A DNA stretch of 64,000 bases from Paulinella micropora (lineage: Eukaryota > Cercozoa > Imbricatea > Euglyphida > Paulinellidae): contig WBZZ01002578.1 of NCBI GenBank assembly GCA_019918135.1, forward strand, positions 130,001 through 194,000, given 5' to 3'. The notes under the pieces were generated by a model. The model ran no database searches and was not told the origin of the DNA. It saw nothing but the letters and a program-made list of their open reading frames with translations. Positions 47,331 to 60,473 of the stretch are shown in pieces. The first letter of the stretch is position 1, and every line of letters starts with the position of its first letter. The position numbers were made by a program, and so were the translations under genes.

Positions 47331-48481
47331 CCGTAGAATATAATTTGAACGGAGTAATATTGAATCAGTTGGAGAAGATTCAGCTGAAAGTTGCATCACT
47401 GGCTGTGCCGTTTTGGTTTCGCTTTTCATACTTTACATCTTAGAAGCTGTCATAACACCTATTCTTATCATATACCTATTCATATCATATAGTATCATAT
47501 TAATGTCATTTCTAAGTCACACAGTCAAATTGAAAAAACGTCTCGAGGCAGAATAAATTATTTCTAATGGATTATTCGATGCTCTTTTTCTTGTTAAGTA
47601 CTTGTTCATTGTTCCTTGCACTATTTGTGCAAAGCAACTATATGGAATTTTCGTGGTCCTTTTGAACCCCAACGCTGCTTATACCAAGTTGCTCACAACG
47701 ATTTGCTCATATTACTTCAAAGTTCTGCTTCCTTTGAGTTGGTTGCCCAAGGATAGCGGTCAGTCCGCAAACTCTGCATACTAGTATCACGAGTCATATT
47801 AATGAAGCTCTTTCTACTGCAGACCGCATTGGTTATAATTACTAGTTAGGAGCTCCAGGTCACAGTAGTAGTATGTAAATTGTCATCATAAGTCAAACAC
47901 ACGGTTGCGAACGGGACCGCATGAGCCGGCCGGGCCAAGGACGTGTCTGGCCTGACTGGACACTTATAAAGATTTCCAGTCCGGCCCATAACTTCACCAA
48001 AAAGACTGAACTTGCGGCGTGACGGTCACGTCCACTCAACATATTAATATTATACAATAACATCATTTTTTTTCTTAGTTTCTTTCTGAGCAGCCGCCGG
48101 GTGACTCAAGTGTTCCTAGCGACATATTAATATTAAATGACTCAAGTGGCAAGTACTGAGTAAAAAATGATTTTTTATCACTTTTTTGATGATATGAATG
48201 GCCTCATTAATAAGTTCTTGGTCACCGTTTTTCGGTTTTGTCAAACTTGAATATTTAAGTCACCCACGGTACTAATAACATTTCGCTAAACTTACGTCAT
48301 TTTTGCGGACGCATCATATAGTATTATATAGGCACTTATGCCTACTAAGTGACGAGTATTTTATTAAACTTGACAGCTCAGTGACTGCGTAAAACTGACT
48401 CTGAGCCGTTAATTATTCAATTTGAAAAATTCAAATTTCCAACCGGATAGCAGTTGAAATCATGGCAAATTCCAGATCAAG

Positions 48482-49804
48482 CCTCATGTGTCGTTAATAT
48501 ATAATATTACTGGGTACATTTATTTCCGAAGTGTCAAACTCAACCATCAAATTTGAATTGATCAGTTGAAGGTCAGTCAGATTTTAGATTATATGTATAC
48601 TATTGCTAGCGACATTCAAGTGCTTAAAAAAAAATTGATTTTCGGTTTTGGTTGGAATTTCAGTTTTGATTGGAATTTTGATGATTTTGGAAACTTAAAT
48701 AGTTCAAATTAACTGCTATATGAGTCCGCAAAAATGATGTAAATTTCAGCGAAATGTTACTGTTAAATTTGAAAATTTGAATTTTTGACACAAAAACTAA
48801 AAAGTGACCCAAAATCGAAAAAGTGACCGAAGTTAAATCGAAAAAATCATTTTTTATAATATTCACACGAGGCTCAGCTGAATGTCGCTAGCAATATCAG
48901 TGGTCCGACAGATTACCGACTAGTGGCCCGGGTCAGAATTCAAATTAATTCAATTTAACATACTGCTATATCCCGGGCATCCGCAAAATCAGCATCAAAA
49001 TGTCTGGCATCATCATGATAGTTATCGTTAAGCCATGATTTGAACTAATTTGAACCGTAAGTCAACTTATGATTCTGACCACTAATTCGCTCAAATCTGA
49101 CCACCGTAATAATCCCAAATCTGGCTCTTAGTTCAAATTCGATGGTTGACATGATTTTGATACTTGAATGCACTCAGTGATAGTAATAATTATATCATCA
49201 ATACTGGTAACTTGATTACAGGACTGTTCATGCTTTGTGTTTTGAATGGTGAAAATTCGATAGTGTTTCAATAAGCGGCGTCATTTGGACAATTTTTCCA
49301 CAAAACTTAGGTCGGAAATTTTCCATCCGATATTATATGGTCACCGGAAAGTTGTACAAACTTCATTCGAGTCGTTTGTGAAAAATACTTAACATTTTTT
49401 CAATCTGATTGAAAAAATTCAATGAAATTAGCTATATTTTAAAAGGGTAAAGTTTCATGACACATCATTCAATAAAATGTTGAACAATCGCTTTTCTGGC
49501 ACAAATTAGAGTTGGCCAGGAGTGGACTCGGACGATACCTCAAATTAATTTGTGGACTCAGTAGCTTTCCGGCTCGTTCCGGAGTATTAATCAGCTCGCG
49601 GCAGGGCGGTCATACTGCACAACAAACCGCACTCGCGGCAGGGCGGTCATACTGCACAACAAACCGCACTCAGATGAATTTTAATACTGTCATACAAATC
49701 GCATATGCATACGAGTGGAAGCATCATGAGTCACTTGGAATGTATCAAAGTGCTTCTCAGAGGACGTAAAAACACAACGCATATAGAGTCATGAAAATAT
49801 AATC
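48482..49804. other. AT-rich left part of the unit-4-specific segment
   Basis: AT-rich. It holds an inverted pair (GCTAGCGACATTCA near 48606 and TGAATGTCGCTAGC near 48881) and a diverged inverted copy (about 48690-48770) of the unit sequence near 48285-48335 (shared words AACATTTCGCT and TTTTTGCGGAC). A 37-bp direct duplication is at 49595-49668. These look like relics of small palindromic elements. No gene recognised before the stop codon of the AAA+ gene at 49805. Confidence 0.5.
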
Positions 49805-51373
49805 TTACAAAGTTCCAATGTCGCAAGCGCGATCGCAACTGCTACGATGAGCACTGTTGCGTTCGTCTGCTTCTCCGGCTCTCTGCGGGAGGGTCCGTTT
49901 CCGTTTCCACCTGCCCTCGGAACTTCCAGTTGCTAGCTTTGCAAGAGCCTGCGCGCGGTCACCGCCATTCCAACCAGCTCCGTTTGAACTACTTTGATAT
50001 TTGCTCTTGGCAACCTCTTTCTTTAGATGTTCTCTTGCCAGAGGCGGCACCTCCGACTCCGCGCCTAAGGGGCTGTTCTCTCGAAGCATTTCGAAATTTT
50101 GTTTCAAAGATTCTGTCCACGGGACCAGAATCCCTTGGAGTTTCCCTTCAGCTTCAGCGACAACTAACACCACCAGGCCAGACACGTGAGCATCCAGCCC
50201 CCGAATAGCTCTGGTCAGTTTTTTAGTGATCAGCGTGCGACACTCACGGACCGATAGACCCTTTTGGTTCGATAGACCCTTTTGCAATTCGTCTGCGAAG
50301 TATCTTACCACACCGTGTGTCCAGCCGATGGATAATTCAATACGGTCGCAAGTAGAAGCCAGAAACTTGGACACAAGATCACAACTGAATTCATCGGTTT
50401 GAGGCTGGTACGTTAGAAACGACTCATGACATCTATCACCAATGAAAGCTAAATCAGCCGCAAAGACCTGCATCTTGAGCATATGAAGCTCCATTGACAC
50501 AGTCTGGGATTTGACGTCCGATTGATCACTCTCTTGATGAAAATCATTCATATTTAAAATCTTGTCGGCCTGATCTTGCTGTTCTTTGCGGAAGAAGTTA
50601 GCGGAGAGGAAGAAGACTGTAGGCGTTGCACATGCTGCAAATTCTCCCGAATTGTCATGGAGTTTACCGTCCTCGAACAGACCCCCGAGAGCCTTAATAA
50701 TGCTTTGGTTTGCTAGGTGGAATTCATCCAAGTGGAAGACCTGAGCGCCTTCCCGCAAGTCCCGCACTAAATCCCCAGCTCCACCCTCGTATCCTCTGCT
50801 GACCCCCATAAACTTGCTTATTGACTCCTTGCTGACCCATGGGACGCAGTTATATTCACGAAAAAACTTTGAAAATTCCAACGCGAGACCCCGCTTCTTG
50901 CAATGTCGCCAAAGCTTCAGCGCAAAGTGGGTGACACATGCATTCTTACCTGTACCGGGAGCCCCATACTGGGCAATCACGACTGGCTTCTTGGGCCTCC
51001 AATGGCCCAAGAGGTCTTGCAAAATTCCTTGCAGAGCGGTCGACACGTTGGTGGAGACGATATGGTGGGAGTCACTAGGGCGAGGCACGACAACCGGACC
51101 AAAGTTGGGAACCTGGAGTGCATGGTCGCACCTCAAGATCGAATTCACTTGCTTTTGTACATCTGCTCTGTTCAAAGCATTGATGATAACTTGATTCGCA
51201 TTTGCAGGTTTCTGTCCTTTCCAAAAGCCCAATTTGACAGTCAGGTCGGACACCGGCAGCCACATAGTTTGAAGTGACACATCCTTGGGTAGAGCTTCGT
51301 CTGGGTCATATGGAGTCCACTCCCAGCTTGCGTCTAAGGAAACTTTCCGATACCAAATAGGCGTTAAATGAAG
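49805..51373 (-). CDS. AAA+ ATPase, torsin/ClpB-like, 5' end missing
   Basis: An open frame of about 520 codons ending in TAA at 49805-49807. Numbered from the GTG at 51280, the Walker A motif GAPGTGKN is at 106-113, with Asn in place of Thr/Ser as in torsins. A pore-loop-like SRGYEGG is at 161-167, Walker B VFHLDEFH at 181-188 and a sensor-1-like FLSAN at 224-228. The segment SKFMG ... GYEGGAGDLVRDLREG ... FEDGKLHDNSGE follows the ClpB second AAA+ domain pattern. The C-terminal third is unassigned and ends in a basic stretch (GRWKRKRTLPQR). The first in-frame ATG is codon 6, but coding-like sequence (WEWTPYDPDEALP) extends upstream until the GATA repeat. Either an exon starts near 51337 (TTTCCTTAG acceptor) or the gene is cut by the repeat junction. 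It is the best candidate for a host gene in the window. Confidence 0.7.
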   Translation of the reverse strand, partial: LHLTPIWYRKVSLDASWEWTPYDPDEALPKDVSLQTMWLPVSDLTVKLGFWKGQKPANANQVIINALNRADVQKQVNSILRCDHALQVPNFGPVVVPRPSDSHHIVSTNVSTALQGILQDLLGHWRPKKPVVIAQYGAPGTGKNACVTHFALKLWRHCKKRGLALEFSKFFREYNCVPWVSKESISKFMGVSRGYEGGAGDLVRDLREGAQVFHLDEFHLANQSIIKALGGLFEDGKLHDNSGEFAACATPTVFFLSANFFRKEQQDQADKILNMNDFHQESDQSDVKSQTVSMELHMLKMQVFAADLAFIGDRCHESFLTYQPQTDEFSCDLVSKFLASTCDRIELSIGWTHGVVRYFADELQKGLSNQKGLSVRECRTLITKKLTRAIRGLDAHVSGLVVLVVAEAEGKLQGILVPWTESLKQNFEMLRENSPLGAESEVPPLAREHLKKEVAKSKYQSSSNGAGWNGGDRAQALAKLATGSSEGRWKRKRTLPQRAGEADERNSAHRSSCDRACDIGTL

Positions 51374-51375
51374 AT

Positions 51376-51417
51376 GTAGATATAGATACAGATTGAGATA
51401 TAGATATAGATATATGT

Positions 51418-51461
<44 letters not shown>

Positions 51462-51510
51462 GTAGACAGATATCCCTCTCCTTCTCCTTCTCCTCCTCCT
51501 CCTCCTCCTC

Positions 51511-51550
<40 letters not shown>

Positions 51551-51579
51551 TCCTCCTGCTCTTCCTCCTCCTCGTCCTC

Positions 51580-51636
<57 letters not shown>

Positions 51637-52242
51637 ATTTTACTTAATTGCTTGCATTCTATCTAACTCTTTATAACTGAACTTTCGAAAAGCAGGTAAA
51701 TGAATGAAGACAAACAACAAACAAATAACGAAATAAGTAAATGAAGAAAAAAGCAAATACAAAGTTAAGGAATGTAATTACTTACAAAGCAATACACACA
51801 TCATCGATCAACAATAAATATATTAAATTACTAAACAAATTCAAAAATAAATTACTTAAATAAATAAATGATAGATAGATAGATAGATAGATAAGATAGA
51901 TAAGATAGATAGATAACAGGTAGGTAGGTAGGTAGATAGATAGATAGATAGATAGATGAGATATCGACTAATGTCAGAAAAAAGGAGCTTCTGATTTCGT
52001 CAACCAAGGAAGTCTGTGGGCAAAGTATTAACCCGATGCCCAGCTAAGCCGTGATGTTTGCACGGAAGGGACTAATACAGGCGATACCAGAAGAGCTCTC
52101 TCGACAGCATGTCTCTGCGAGGGGCCAGGGCTCGTTCCATAAGCGCCCCTTGCAGAACGAGCTCCCAACTCCGATACAGAGGACCCAGTAAGCAGATGGA
52201 GTTTCGAGTCTGTGACATCGACAGTCTAGCATAAACCGACAG

Positions 52243-52284
<42 letters not shown>
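51376..52284. repeat. GATA/CTAT complex with only the reverse Y element (unit 4)
   Basis: The CTAT run goes directly into the AT-rich spacer at 51637; the forward Y and its second CTAT run are absent. The reverse Y (51960-52242) has lost about 27 bp in its middle compared with the other copies. GATA runs are shorter. Confidence 0.85.
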
Positions 52285-52285
<1 letters not shown>

Positions 52286-54004
52286 TTAAATGAATAATAT
52301 ATACAAAATAATATGAATGAAAAATTAAATTATAGAAAATCATGAATAAACATATGAATATGAATGAATAAATCACTTATTAAATAAATCAAATAAATGG
52401 AATAGAAATAATGATAAATAATGTAAATAAGGAAGCACATCTATCATATAATAATAAAAATGTTTACTGTTTGCTTATTTGTTTATGTACGTGCTTCGGA
52501 CCAGACTATGCAATAAAGTACAGCAGAACTCATTATAATAGCCTGGATCTTCAACCTCCCAAAACAGCAAACCAGCTTCATGACGTTGAAAGTTTGCGAT
52601 AATCTCTGTCAGGTTGCAATTGGGCTGGGATGGGTGGGTGGTGGGAGGGAGGAAGAGGGAGAAAATGAGACAAGCAATCAAAAGGAACGAAAAAGGGCAG
52701 AAAGAAAGGAAGAGAGAAAAGAAAGAGAAAAGAGAAAATAAGGAGAAAAGAGAAAGGCAAAAAAACGTGAAGGAAGCCGATGAAAGGGAGAAAGGAGTGG
52801 ATGACTAAAGCACACTCGTCTGCAAACACACTGAAAAGGTAGGAGGTACCGCGCTCAAATTTTTCAAATGCTTCGCCCATGACAGGGCCCGACCTTCTAA
52901 GCAAACAACACAGAGGAAGAGAGGAGAGATAGATAGAGAGAGAGAGAGAGACAGAAAGAGAGAGAGAGAGATTGTTTCTGATGCTGTCCAGTTCTTGATG
53001 TTTGTTGCTTAGTTCTGGTTTGGCCTTCTTTGTGCCCATTCACTATTTTTCTGCAGTCATGATTTTCATCCTTGTTGGCATGATTTTTTCATTATATGAA
53101 TGAAATGTACGATCTGGCTGTCTCTTTCTTTAACTCTGGTCTTTGGGTTTTCTGTAAGCGAGTAGGACGAAACAATCACAAAAACGTTCGCTTGAAAATC
53201 TCCCTCATTAGGTAGACTGCTCCCCTCCCCCCCCCCCAATTTTTATTTACGTATTTATTTATTTTTGTTCAGCCAAAAAATTGTAGAAAGAAAGAATAAA
53301 CAAAAAGCGATGTATTTTTTGTTTAGCCAAAACCATTTAAGAAAGAAAGAAATAAATAAAAATATATGCATTTTTTATTTTATAAGGTAAGCCGAAGAAA
53401 TTCAATTTTAAAAAATGAAAAAAATGAAGATAACGAAATACATAAGGATGAGAACCACGGATGAACAACAAAACATATGGGAACTACAACACATACACAG
53501 ACGAGCTAGATTCAGCGAGGAGCAAACAAGAGAGTCAAAGGGGAAATAACACAAACAGGCTACCACGAGATCCATAATTACATTGCTCCAGCCCGAATAT
53601 CAGTGTGGTTAGAGAGGGCAGCCACACGCGTTGTAAGGCTGAGTATGCAGGAGCATGTGCTTGCAGAAAAGCCTCAGTCGAGGATCGCAGTACCCTGAAG
53701 GTAAATCCAAAGAAGGACAATCTCTCAGACTCAGCTGTCCAACAAACAAACCAGGGCCAGAAGCGAAACAGAAATAACTTTAAAAAATTAAAATATTTAT
53801 TTTGCGTTAAGGGTTTGGTTCGTCGGGCAGAAAGAGAGAGAGTGAGAGAGAAAAAGAGAGAGAGAGAGGATCAGAAGACAGTTAAGACTTAAGATTCAAG
53901 GGGGTGCTAGTTAGTAAATGGAGCAACAAAAAGAAGTATGTAATTGTGGCAGAAAGGGCAAATTCAGAGATAAAAGTGAAAAAGCAAAAGTGAAGGGAAC
54001 AAAA

Positions 54005-54041
<37 letters not shown>

Positions 54042-55114
54042 ACAAACAAATAGGAGAAGGACAAGCAAGCAGGCAAGACAGCAAACGAGGAGAAAGTGAC
54101 TGAAACGCAGGACACCAAGACAGGCGCGAGAGCCAGGGAGACTCGAGATACCCGGTTCCCATCACCCTCACGCTTTTATGTAGACTCACAAGGGGAGGTA
54201 GCACCGTTCAGCTCAGAGACAGCACAGTGAAGCAGGGACACGTCGCGGGCGAGTGCCCAAACTTTATGGGGAACAATTATCCGGGACGTGCCACCCATCC
54301 AGGCGAGCGATACAGGCCATCCCCTCAACGAGAGCCCACAGCAATACAAAACCAAAACGAGAAGTGGCGAAGAAAGGGCAGGAAAATATGAGACAGCTAA
54401 CATAAGGATTAGCAAGCCAAAGAAAGAAAATCGAGAGGAAACAAATAGTTGTGAAGAAAGGAAGGGCAGAAGCAACAAGAGGAGGCAAGTAGCAAGGACG
54501 AAATGCACTCCAGTTAAGAAAAAGAAACAGGAAGAAATATAAAGTGGCGATCAGTGTGGGACTCGAAAAACTCTACCCACTAACAAGGTCCGCCAAAATT
54601 AGCCCGAAGGCCCCCAAAATCATGACGACCCGAAAAAAAAAAAAACGAAAAAAGTACTTACGCACGATCGATAATATATGTATATATATATACATATACA
54701 TATATATATATATTTGTGCAGAGAGAGAGAGAGAGAGAGAGAGTGGAAGGGAGAGAAAGAAGAAAGAAAGAGATAGAGATGGAGAGAGATTGAGAGGACA
54801 AGAAGGAAAAAAAAGATCGATTGATTTTCTTCTCTGTAAAACGTTTCAAGTACTATTTAGAAAAAAAAAAAAACCTATCTGCCCGTGCTGATCTTGAAAA
54901 ATAAGCCCTGCGCTTCTGCAAATTGGAGAAATGTTTCCTCGCACAGCACAACCTAGAGCAGTTCGAGCTGGCGAGAACGTGACGCCCCTGACGTCGAGCG
55001 CGCACGCCAGAACGCTCTACTCGCTGAAGGCGCTAATCTTCCTCTGACATGCCCACCCATTCATTCTTACGGGCTGGCCTTGTCGACCTATCAAAAGAAC
55101 GGCCACCCGACCCA
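52285..55114. other. Long AT- and GA-rich stretch (unit 4)
   Basis: Equivalent stretch with more substitutions, shorter (GA)n runs and an interrupted poly(C) (53222-53237). No gene recognised. Confidence 0.5.
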
Positions 55115-56152
<1,038 letters not shown>

Positions 56153-56154
56153 AT

Positions 56155-56448
56155 GGACACCGTGATAGCCCAGTGGTCAAGTTCTACCATCTGGGCCCTG
56201 TCGCCAGTTCGATTCCCGTCGGTGCCACCAGTATTTTCATTCAACATACCGGTCTATTTCTGGACCAGTATTTTCATTGAACATACCGGCCCGTCTGGAA
56301 GTGTTGGAACTGCCCTTGCGGGGGTGTCATTAGAGCTTATCGTCAATTCTTCGTACTCCCCTCACGGGTGAGACGATGGAGGCGCATGTGCAGAAATGCA
56401 TCAGCCATTGACAGAGAAGCACTATTATTATTATTATTATTATTATTT
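56155..56448 (+). mobile_element. tRNA-like SINE, full length (unit 4)
   Basis: Same insertion as 12634-12930. Its head reads GGACACCG, which pairs better with CGGTGCC at the end of the head than the GGATACCG of units 1-3. Confidence 0.75.
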
Positions 56449-57387
56449 TGTGAAAAAAGAGAGTGAGAGAGAGAGAGCGAGACAGTCACGCATGGCATCC
56501 CACAATGCAGCATACTCTCCACTACATTCTTCCTCCTATATATCAATGATATAATCAACATCATACAACAAGGAACAGTATACATACGCAGACGAAACAA
56601 CACTAATAATAACCGCTAAAAATACAAAAAACCTACCAGTAAAAACACAAACAGAAATAACAAAATAAATAAATTACTTCCACTCCAGCAACCTAGCACC
56701 AAACCCAACAAAAACAACATATACAACCTTAACAAAACATAATATCACAATAAAAATAAATAACCATACCCTAGAACAACGCCAGCAGGCAAAACTCCTG
56801 GGCATAACACCACAACACAACCTCCGATATAACCAACAAATCAACAACATAATCCACAAACTCCAGCCCACCATCAACTCCCTCCTGTACGCAAAAAATT
56901 CCTTGACATAAAAACGATGAAACAACTATACTATACGCACATATACCCACACCTCATACAAAACATCTCCATCTGAGGGCATGACAACAAAAAGAAATAC
57001 ATACAACCGCTCATAAAAATGCACGCAAAAAAAAATCAGAATAAACGCAAAAACACACTACCGAGCACACACCAAACCACTACTAAACCAACTCCAACTA
57101 CTCGACATCACACACATTTATACCCTCCGTATATGCATAGAAAACCATCCATTTATATACCCCAACAAGAACCTCAACAGACCACTCCACAACACCTTTA
57201 CCTCTATCAACAACATCCACTCATACAAAACTCAACAAAAAAACAGCCTATTTATTAATCACAAAGACCCATACCTAACCAAAATCTTTGCAACAAAATG
57301 GAAATCAATCCAAACAACAGACATAACATCAATCAAATTATTCAAAAAGGCGTTAATGACATACCTACTACAACACCAACAAACATA
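56449..57387 (+). pseudogene. Decayed LINE reverse transcriptase fragment (unit 4)
   Basis: Duplicate of 12931-13869 with several substitutions. It is followed by a CAACAACAA run and a longer (GAA)n run (57437-57492). Confidence 0.7.
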
Positions 57388-57492
57388 ATAACATATACAA
57401 ACGCGCCAAAAACAACAACAACAACAACAACAAAAAAAGAAGAAGAAGAAGAAGAAGAAGAAGAAGAAGAAGAAGAAGAAGAAGAAGAAGAA

Positions 57493-58393
57493 GGAAGAAA
57501 AGAAAAAAAAGAAAAAACCAGACCCCCCTCTTGTTTTCTACTTGGAGAAGACCTCCGACTCAGCCGACGTATAATAAATAATATGGTCATTCACACCTCC
57601 ACTTATGTACAAAGTATATCCTCATACTAAAAAAATACAAGACCGCATAACTTATATAAGAAATAGATCATATACTATACAACCTACATGAACGTAAGTT
57701 CAAATATTAATAATATTAATATAGAGCCGTATACGTAGATCGGATTAATATTAATATACATACGCCAAGACGCCGAACTTAAAACATAGGTTTCCACCTT
57801 AGATAAAGGTATAACCTACTAGCTATACTTCACGTGGACGTTCCTTGAGTCCAATTGTACAATTGTTCTCTTAGTAAAAGCGAAGAAGAAGAGAAGAAGA
57901 GAGAGAGTATGTGAGAGATAGAGAGAAAGAGAAAGAAAATATATTTTTTTCGAGTCAGGCCCCTAAGAATTCAATAATGGCAGGCTAGGCCAAAGTAAAC
58001 CTGAGAAAAAAGAGACAAAAAAAGGGAAAAACAGCAAGACGAGAAATTACAAAAGGGACACCAACACAAGCACACACAACGGAAGTACTAACGGAGCTAG
58101 ACCCAGACAGGGGCAAGCAAAGAGAGTCCAAAAGGAAAGACCACAACAGAATATGACACGCATCCCAAACGGCTCCAGCCCAAAGCTTAGTTAGAACCAG
58201 TGTAAATTCCTTGAGGAAAAGTTGGCCAAAGTGACACGTCCGGTACCATAATACCATTCCGGCTACACACACCCGCTATTACGGAGCTTCTCCTTTCTCC
58301 TTTGCTGTTTTCTTGCTTGCTTTTTTTTTTTCTTCCTGCAGCTTCTCTCCTCATAACACAAAACAAGAATAAGAGATCTAACAAGTAGTAACA
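57493..58393. other. Spacer without recognised gene (unit 4)
   Basis: Equivalent of 13960-14762, with both the blocks that unit 1 and unit 2 have each partly lost. Includes the symmetrical ATATTAATATTA words near 57710-57755 and a T-run at 58321-58331. Nothing recognised. Confidence 0.5.
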
Positions 58394-58505
58394 AGATCAA
58401 GAACAAGAGAAGAACAAGAAAGAACATTCTTGTTCTTGTTCTTGTTCTTGTTCTTGTTCTTGATTCTTTGTTCTTGATTCTTTGTTCTTGATTCTTTGTT
58501 CTTGT

Positions 58506-58506
<1 letters not shown>
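58394..58506. repeat. (TTCTTG)n hairpin microsatellite (unit 4)
   Basis: As at 14763-14868, but with three TTCTTGATTCTTTG-type variants and an interrupted left arm (AAGAAAGAACATTC). Confidence 0.8.
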
Positions 58507-58541
<35 letters not shown>

Positions 58542-58806
58542 GTAATACTAATAATAATAATAATAGTGCTTCTCTGTCAATGGCTGATGCAAATCTGCAC
58601 ATGCGCCTCCATCGTCTCACCCGTGAGGGGAGTACGAAGAATTGACGATAGGCTCTAATGACACCCCCGCAAGGGCAGTTCCAACACTTCCAGACGGACC
58701 GGTATGTTCAATGAAAATACTGGTCCAGACGGACCGGTATGTTCAATGAAAATACTGGTGGCACCGACGGGAATCGAACTGGCGACAGGGCCCAGATGGT
58801 AGAACT

Positions 58807-58808
<2 letters not shown>
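58507..58808 (-). mobile_element. SINE, reverse, head-truncated (unit 4)
   Basis: Minus-strand copy with two internal repeats of the shorter CGTCTGGACC type. It ends within the head at AGAACTTGA and runs into (TAA)n (58806-58935). Confidence 0.8.
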
Positions 58809-58864
<56 letters not shown>

Positions 58865-58875
58865 TAATAATAATG

Positions 58876-58935
<60 letters not shown>

Positions 58936-58940
58936 GGATT
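58809..58940. repeat. (TAA)n array with TGA interruptions
   Basis: TAA triplets with two ATGATAATAATAA-type interruptions and a GGATTAA end. Confidence 0.95.
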
Positions 58941-59210
58941 AATAGTGCTTCTCTGTCAATGGCTGATGCATTTCTGCACATGCGCCTCCATCGTCTCACC
59001 CGTGAGGGGAGTACGAAGAATTGACGATAGGCTGTAATGACACCCCCGCAAGGGCAGTTCCAACACTTCCAGACGGACCGGTATGTTCAATGAAAATACT
59101 GGTCCAGACGGACCGGCATGTTCAATGAAAATACTGGTGGCACCGACGGGAATCGAACTGGCGACAGGGCCCAGATGGTAGAACTTGACCACTGGGCTAT
59201 CACGGTGTCC
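58941..59210 (-). mobile_element. SINE, reverse, full length (hub)
   Basis: Complete copy, with head end GGTGTCC at 59210 and two internal repeats of the CGTCTGGACC type. Confidence 0.85.
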
Positions 59211-59256
59211 ATAATAGGAATAATAATAATAGGAATAATAATAATAGGAATAATAG

Positions 59257-59318
<62 letters not shown>

Positions 59319-59335
59319 GTAATAATAATAATAAT
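59211..59335. repeat. (TAA)n with GGAATAATAATA variants
   Basis: Begins with a higher-order pattern of AATAGGAATAATAAT, then plain TAA triplets. Confidence 0.95.
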
Positions 59336-59962
59336 GAATGATACCAAAATAAGAACAATAATAATATATTGATCTGTCATGCGCCTCCATCCCTCGACCC
59401 AACAGGGACTACAGTGAGTATGTTGGGGAGGGAAGAGTGACTCTTACCATCCTGCACAGAAGGCCCCAAAAGTCCCTACTACCCGCACAGTGTCGGGTAC
59501 CTTGCAGGAAATCAACTACAAATGATTGATCTTCCCCGCGTGAGAGCTCCACGAGACTGGGTAGGTCCCGCATGGAGGTACTCACAGGGGTAGCAGACAT
59601 TTCATGCGGTCTGCCAGCGCATGAGGACGTTTTGTGGTAAGTATCTGGGACGCCTCGAAACCCGTCACCACCCCTAGATCGCGGAATGTAAATACCCCTT
59701 TGATCCCACGTGGTGTATGTCTTATAAAAAACAACACAACGACATGGCCTCGGAACCAACACAACAACATAGCCTCGGAACCCACATCGACATAGCATCG
59801 GAACCCACACAACAACAGAGCATCGGAACCAACACAACAACATAGCCTCGGAACCAACACAACAACATAGCCTCGGAGCCAACACAACGACATAGCCTCG
59901 AAACCAGTGGGAAGAGGCCCAACCACCTCCTCTTCCCGTGGGGTGCCATACTGTGCACCCCT
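59336..59962. other. Unassigned segment with a 25-bp minisatellite
   Basis: Unique in the window and flanked by (TAA)n on both sides. The first 400 bp show no recognised feature. 59741-59906 is a minisatellite. The right end (GTGGGGTGCCATACTG) meets (TAA)n again. The long minus-strand frames with CCCCVGSEAM-like repeats are translations of the minisatellite. Confidence 0.5.
59741..59906. repeat. 25-bp minisatellite
   Basis: About seven repeats of CATAGCCTCGGAACCAACAC plus AACAA, with one or two shortened units (23-24 bp) and CG/CA variants. Confidence 0.85.
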
Positions 59963-59964
59963 CC

Positions 59965-60042
<78 letters not shown>

Positions 60043-60056
60043 GAATAATAATAATA

Positions 60057-60148
<92 letters not shown>
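59963..60148. repeat. (TAA)n array
   Basis: About 186 bp of triplets with two short interruptions near 60042 and 60059. It is the tail of the SINE to its right. Confidence 0.95.
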
Positions 60149-60149
<1 letters not shown>

Positions 60150-60450
60150 GTGCTTCGCTGTCAATGGCTGATGCATTTCTGCACATGCGCCTCCATCGTC
60201 TCACCCGTGAGGGGAGTACGAAGAATTGACGATAGGCTCTAATGACACCCCCGCAAGGGCAGTTCCAACACTTCCAGACGGACCGGTATGTTCAATGAAA
60301 ATACTGGTCCAGACGGACCGGTATGTTCAATGAAAATACTGGTCCAGACGGAACGGTATGTTCAATGAAAATACTGGTGGCACCGACGGGAATCGAACTG
60401 GCAACAGGGCCCAGATGGTAGAACTTGACCACTGGGCTATCACGGTGTCC
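60149..60450 (-). mobile_element. SINE, reverse, full length, with three internal repeats
   Basis: Complete copy, with head end GGTGTCC at 60450. It has three internal repeats of about 34 bp instead of two, showing that repeat number varies between copies. Confidence 0.85.
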
Positions 60451-60473
60451 AAAATAATAATAATAATAATAAT

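Noticed and set aside
49512-49769. 85-aa plus-strand frame next to the AAA+ gene
   Set aside because: It starts with a non-ATG-like context and is largely the translation of a 37-bp direct duplication.
59582-59926. Cys/Val-rich minus-strand protein
   Set aside because: It is the translation of the 25-bp minisatellite.
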